Origin: Glutamicibacter arilaitensis Re117
GTDB lineage: Bacteria; Actinomycetota; Actinomycetes; Actinomycetales; Micrococcaceae
NCBI RefSeq assembly: GCF_000197735.1
Contig: NC_014550.1
Coordinates: forward strand, 2,294,001 to 2,358,000
Direction: 5' to 3'
DNA length: 64,000 nucleotides
The notes beneath the pieces were generated by a model. It made no database searches and had not been told where the DNA came from. It worked only from the letters and a program-made list of their open reading frames with translations. Within the stretch, counting starts at the first letter, position 1; each line of letters opens with the position of its first letter. The translations under genes and the position numbers were made by a program. Positions 61,504-64,000 of this stretch are shown here, one piece after another.

Positions 61504-62603
61504 AGTGCGACAACCCATTCAGAGTAGAACAGACCCAGTCCGGCTGCCACGAACAGGCCGGCCAGAATCCAGAAACGAATAACTACATTTTCCTCAGACC
61601 AGCCCGAGAGTTCGAAGTGGTGCTGCAGCGGAGCCATCTTGAAGACGCGCTTGCCGCCGGAGAGCTTGAAGTAGCCCACCTGGATGATGACCGACAGCGC
61701 CACGATCACGAACAGGCCCGCGATGACCAACAGCAGCAGCTGGGTGCGCGAGAGGATTGCGAAGGCAGCCACTGCGCCGCCGATTGCCAGCGAGCCGGTG
61801 TCGCCCATGAAGATCTTTGCTGGCTTGGCGTTGAACCAGAGGAAGGCGATCAGCGCGCCGGACAGGGTGGCACCGAGCAGCGCCAGGTCCTGCGGATCGC
61901 GTACCGAGTAGCAGACATCCATGGAGTTGATGTTGCTGCAGGCCTGATTCTGCTGCCAGATGCCCATCAAGGTGTAGGCGCCGAAAACCATGATTGATGC
62001 GCCAGTGGCTAGGCCGTCCAGGCCGTCGGTGAGGTTGACGGCGTTCGTGGTGCCGGTGACGATGAAGTTCGACCAGATCACAAACAGCACTAGACCGATC
62101 ATCGGTCCGGCGAAGGCCAAATCAAAGTTGGTATCGCGCAGGAAAGAGATTGCGGTGGAGCCGGGGGTCAGCCCCTTCTCGTCGGGGAACTGCAGGGCCA
62201 GCACCGCAAAGCTGATGCCGATGATGGCCTGCAGCACGATCTTCTGCCAGGCGCGCAAGCCCAGCGAACGCTTCTTGAAGATCTTGATGAAGTCATCGAG
62301 GAAGCCGACCAGTCCCATACCGCCGAAGAGCAGCAACACCAGCAGTCCGCTGGCGGTGATGCCCGAGGAGGTGCGCCCCATCAGCGAAAGGATGCCGTGA
62401 GTGGCGAAATACGCCACGAAGACTGCTAAGACGAAGACTATGCCGCCCATGGTGGGGGTGCCGGACTTGATGGCATGCGAGTTCGGTCCGTCATCGCGAA
62501 CTACCTGACCGTACTGCTTCTTGGTCAGCAGGCGGATGTACAGGGGCATCGCTACCATGGTCAAAACGAGGGCAATGCCTGCCCCCAAAAGCAATGCGAT
62601 CAT
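61500..62603 (-). CDS. mraY: Phospho-MurNAc-pentapeptide transferase
   Basis: 367 residues, about ten transmembrane helices, with NAVNLTDGLDGLATGASIMV and the FNAKPAKIFMGDTGSLAIGG region of catalytic aspartates, and the C-terminal HHFELSGWSEENVVIRFWI. It makes lipid I on undecaprenyl phosphate. Its start overlaps the murF stop and its stop overlaps the murD start, so the three are translationally coupled. Confidence 0.96.
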   Translation of the reverse strand: MIALLLGAGIALVLTMVAMPLYIRLLTKKQYGQVVRDDGPNSHAIKSGTPTMGGIVFVLAVFVAYFATHGILSLMGRTSSGITASGLLVLLLFGGMGLVGFLDDFIKIFKKRSLGLRAWQKIVLQAIIGISFAVLALQFPDEKGLTPGSTAISFLRDTNFDLAFAGPMIGLVLFVIWSNFIVTGTTNAVNLTDGLDGLATGASIMVFGAYTLMGIWQQNQACSNINSMDVCYSVRDPQDLALLGATLSGALIAFLWFNAKPAKIFMGDTGSLAIGGAVAAFAILSRTQLLLLVIAGLFVIVALSVIIQVGYFKLSGGKRVFKMAPLQHHFELSGWSEENVVIRFWILAGLFVAAGLGLFYSEWVVAL

Positions 62604-64000
62604 GCCTTGTCGCCTTCCTTCGCGAATGCTGCAATCTCGTCGCCCAAGAAGCGCAGACCGGCTCCGTTAGAGGACTTGAACAAGGCGATATCGCCAGGCT
62701 GAAGCTGTTCTTCGAGCAGCGCGCGAGCCTCTTCCACGTCTTCGACGTAGTAGGCTTCATCGCCCCAGCTGCCTTCGAGCACTGCAGAGTTGTAGGCGGG
62801 CTTCGCACCGCGGCCTACCACGACAAGTTTCTTGATGTTCATGCGAACTGCCATGCGGCCCAGCAAATCGTGCTGGTGGATGCTTTCGTCGCCCAGTTCC
62901 AGCATTTCGCCCAGGACCGCCCAGGTACGCCGGCCCGGTGCACCGTCAGCGCCCAGGCCAAGTTCGGCCAGGGTCACCAGTGCTGCGCGCATCGACTCGG
63001 GGTTGGCGTTGTAGGCATCGTTGATGATGCTCACGCCATCGGCACGCTCAAGGCGTTCCATCCGCCAGCGGCTTCCGGCAGCACGGCCTTCAAGGCCCGC
63101 GGCAATCAGTTCTGGATCGATGTCCAGTGCCAGCGCTGCATTCGCTGCGGCCAAGATGTTCGAGACGTGGTGGCGGCCCAGCAGCCCGGAGGTGATCCGC
63201 TTGCTGTAGCCGTTGGGGAATTCAAGGGTGAGTTCTGGCTGGCCCTCGGCGTTGACAACAACGTCGCTGGCCCAGACTCCCGCGTTCTCTGGCTTAACCG
63301 CTCCGGTGCCGAAGAAGCGCACCTGGGAACGAGCCCGCGATTCCATGCGTGCCACGCGTGGATCCTCGGCGTTCAAGATGGCAATGCCTTCGGTGTCCAG
63401 GGCCTCAACGAGTTCGCCCTTGGCCTTCTCGATATTCTCCACTCCGCCGAATTCGCCGGCGTGGGCAGTGCCAACGCACAGTACGACGCCCACATGCGGG
63501 TGCACCATATCGGTCAGGTAGTTCAGATGGCCGATGCCGGTGGCACCCATCTCGATGACAAAGTATTTGGTCTCTTCAGTGGCGCTGAAGACCGTGAGCG
63601 GCACGCCGACTTCACCGTTGTAGGAGCCGATAGGCGATACGGTGGGCGCTGCTTGCGACAAGATGCCGGCCAGCAGGTCCTTGGTGGTGGTCTTCCCAGC
63701 GGAGCCGGTGATGCCCACTACCTTGGCATCGTTCTTGGCCTTGAGGTGGGACACGATATGGGCGGCGATCTTGCCCATGGCATCTACCGCATCTTCAACG
63801 ATGATCGCCGGGTGTTCGCGGCGTTCTTCATCGTGGGTGATGCGTTCGGCGAGGGACAGTACGGCGCCGGCGGCGCGTGCGCCGTCGATGAAGGTGTGGC
63901 CGTCGGAAAATTCACCGGGCTTAGCGACATATAGGGCGCCTGGGAGGACTTCGCGCGAATCAGTGGCAACGGAAGTGATCACCGTGTCGGCGGCGACTGT
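62600..64000 (-). CDS. murF: UDP-MurNAc-tripeptide--D-alanyl-D-alanine ligase (partial, 5' end outside window)
   Basis: About 467 codons remain. The frame is open through the right edge (TVAADTVITSVATDSREV), so the true start is outside; an internal GTG at 63982 is not a good start. Motifs are GITGSAGKTTTKDLLAGILS, LNYLTDMVHPHVGVVLCVGT and NDAYNANPESMRAALVTLAE. It adds D-Ala-D-Ala to complete the pentapeptide. Confidence 0.95.
   Translation of the reverse strand, partial: TVAADTVITSVATDSREVLPGALYVAKPGEFSDGHTFIDGARAAGAVLSLAERITHDEERREHPAIIVEDAVDAMGKIAAHIVSHLKAKNDAKVVGITGSAGKTTTKDLLAGILSQAAPTVSPIGSYNGEVGVPLTVFSATEETKYFVIEMGATGIGHLNYLTDMVHPHVGVVLCVGTAHAGEFGGVENIEKAKGELVEALDTEGIAILNAEDPRVARMESRARSQVRFFGTGAVKPENAGVWASDVVVNAEGQPELTLEFPNGYSKRITSGLLGRHHVSNILAAANAALALDIDPELIAAGLEGRAAGSRWRMERLERADGVSIINDAYNANPESMRAALVTLAELGLGADGAPGRRTWAVLGEMLELGDESIHQHDLLGRMAVRMNIKKLVVVGRGAKPAYNSAVLEGSWGDEAYYVEDVEEARALLEEQLQPGDIALFKSSNGAGLRFLGDEIAAFAKEGDKA

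Overview
This window is a stretch of chromosome from a high-GC Gram-positive bacterium of the Actinobacteria, most likely a Micrococcaceae (Arthrobacter/Glutamicibacter type). The evidence is gene content and order: dlaT/sucB-lipB-lipA-DUF4191-RDD-glnA1 and glnE-glnA2-panB, followed by lspA-divIVA-yggT-sepF-pgeF-ftsZ-ftsQ-murC-murG-ftsW-murD-mraY-murF without ftsA. These runs are recognisable from other actinobacteria, including Mycobacterium tuberculosis. The genus is an inference from protein flavour only.

Layout. (1) 1-3.9 kb: cytochrome bd oxidase (cydA, partial cydB), divergent from a BlaI-type repressor and an M56 membrane peptidase; the intergenic region carries three copies of one 9-3-9 operator. 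(2) 4-11.6 kb: parE, a small DUF7455 protein, the primary sigma factor, a DUF4192 protein, an MFS transporter and a PAC2 protein. (3) 11.8-23.5 kb: pepA, then lipoyl metabolism (lpdA, E2, lipB, lipA), DUF4191 and RDD proteins. Here an ISL3-family element (18588-20036, 8-bp target duplication) splits a membrane protein-kinase gene whose reading frame can be restored exactly. (4) 23.7-25.2 kb: glnA1 with a four-half-site GlnR box.

(5) 25144-35826: a ~10.7-kb integrative element inserted in the last codons of glnA1. It carries an integrase, an XRE repressor, an excisionase-like HTH and a run of small proteins. It also carries a lambda-O-like initiator gene with an iteron array in its coding sequence, a gene split by an IS3-family element, a peptidoglycan-binding-like protein, two parallel TM/HTH/exported-protein modules and a zinc-ribbon protein. 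I recognise no capsid, terminase, portal, relaxase or conjugation gene, so it looks like a satellite-type or plasmid-like integrative element. Immediately beyond its right attachment site lies the decayed left end of a second, related element.

(6) 36-49.4 kb: guanine deaminase, DUF1990, glnE, glnA2, panB, a SPOR-like protein, map, nrdR, hisD and dnaE. (7) 49.5-64 kb: rluD-lspA, divIVA and the division and cell-wall cluster up to a murF cut by the window edge.

How the genes work together: glnA1, glnA2 and glnE form the nitrogen-assimilation set, with GlnE the adenylyltransferase for GlnA1. lpdA and the E2 need the lipoate made and attached by LipB and LipA. The mur genes make and flip lipid II precursors for FtsW-, FtsZ-, SepF- and DivIVA-directed wall growth. 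No rRNA, tRNA or CRISPR array was seen.
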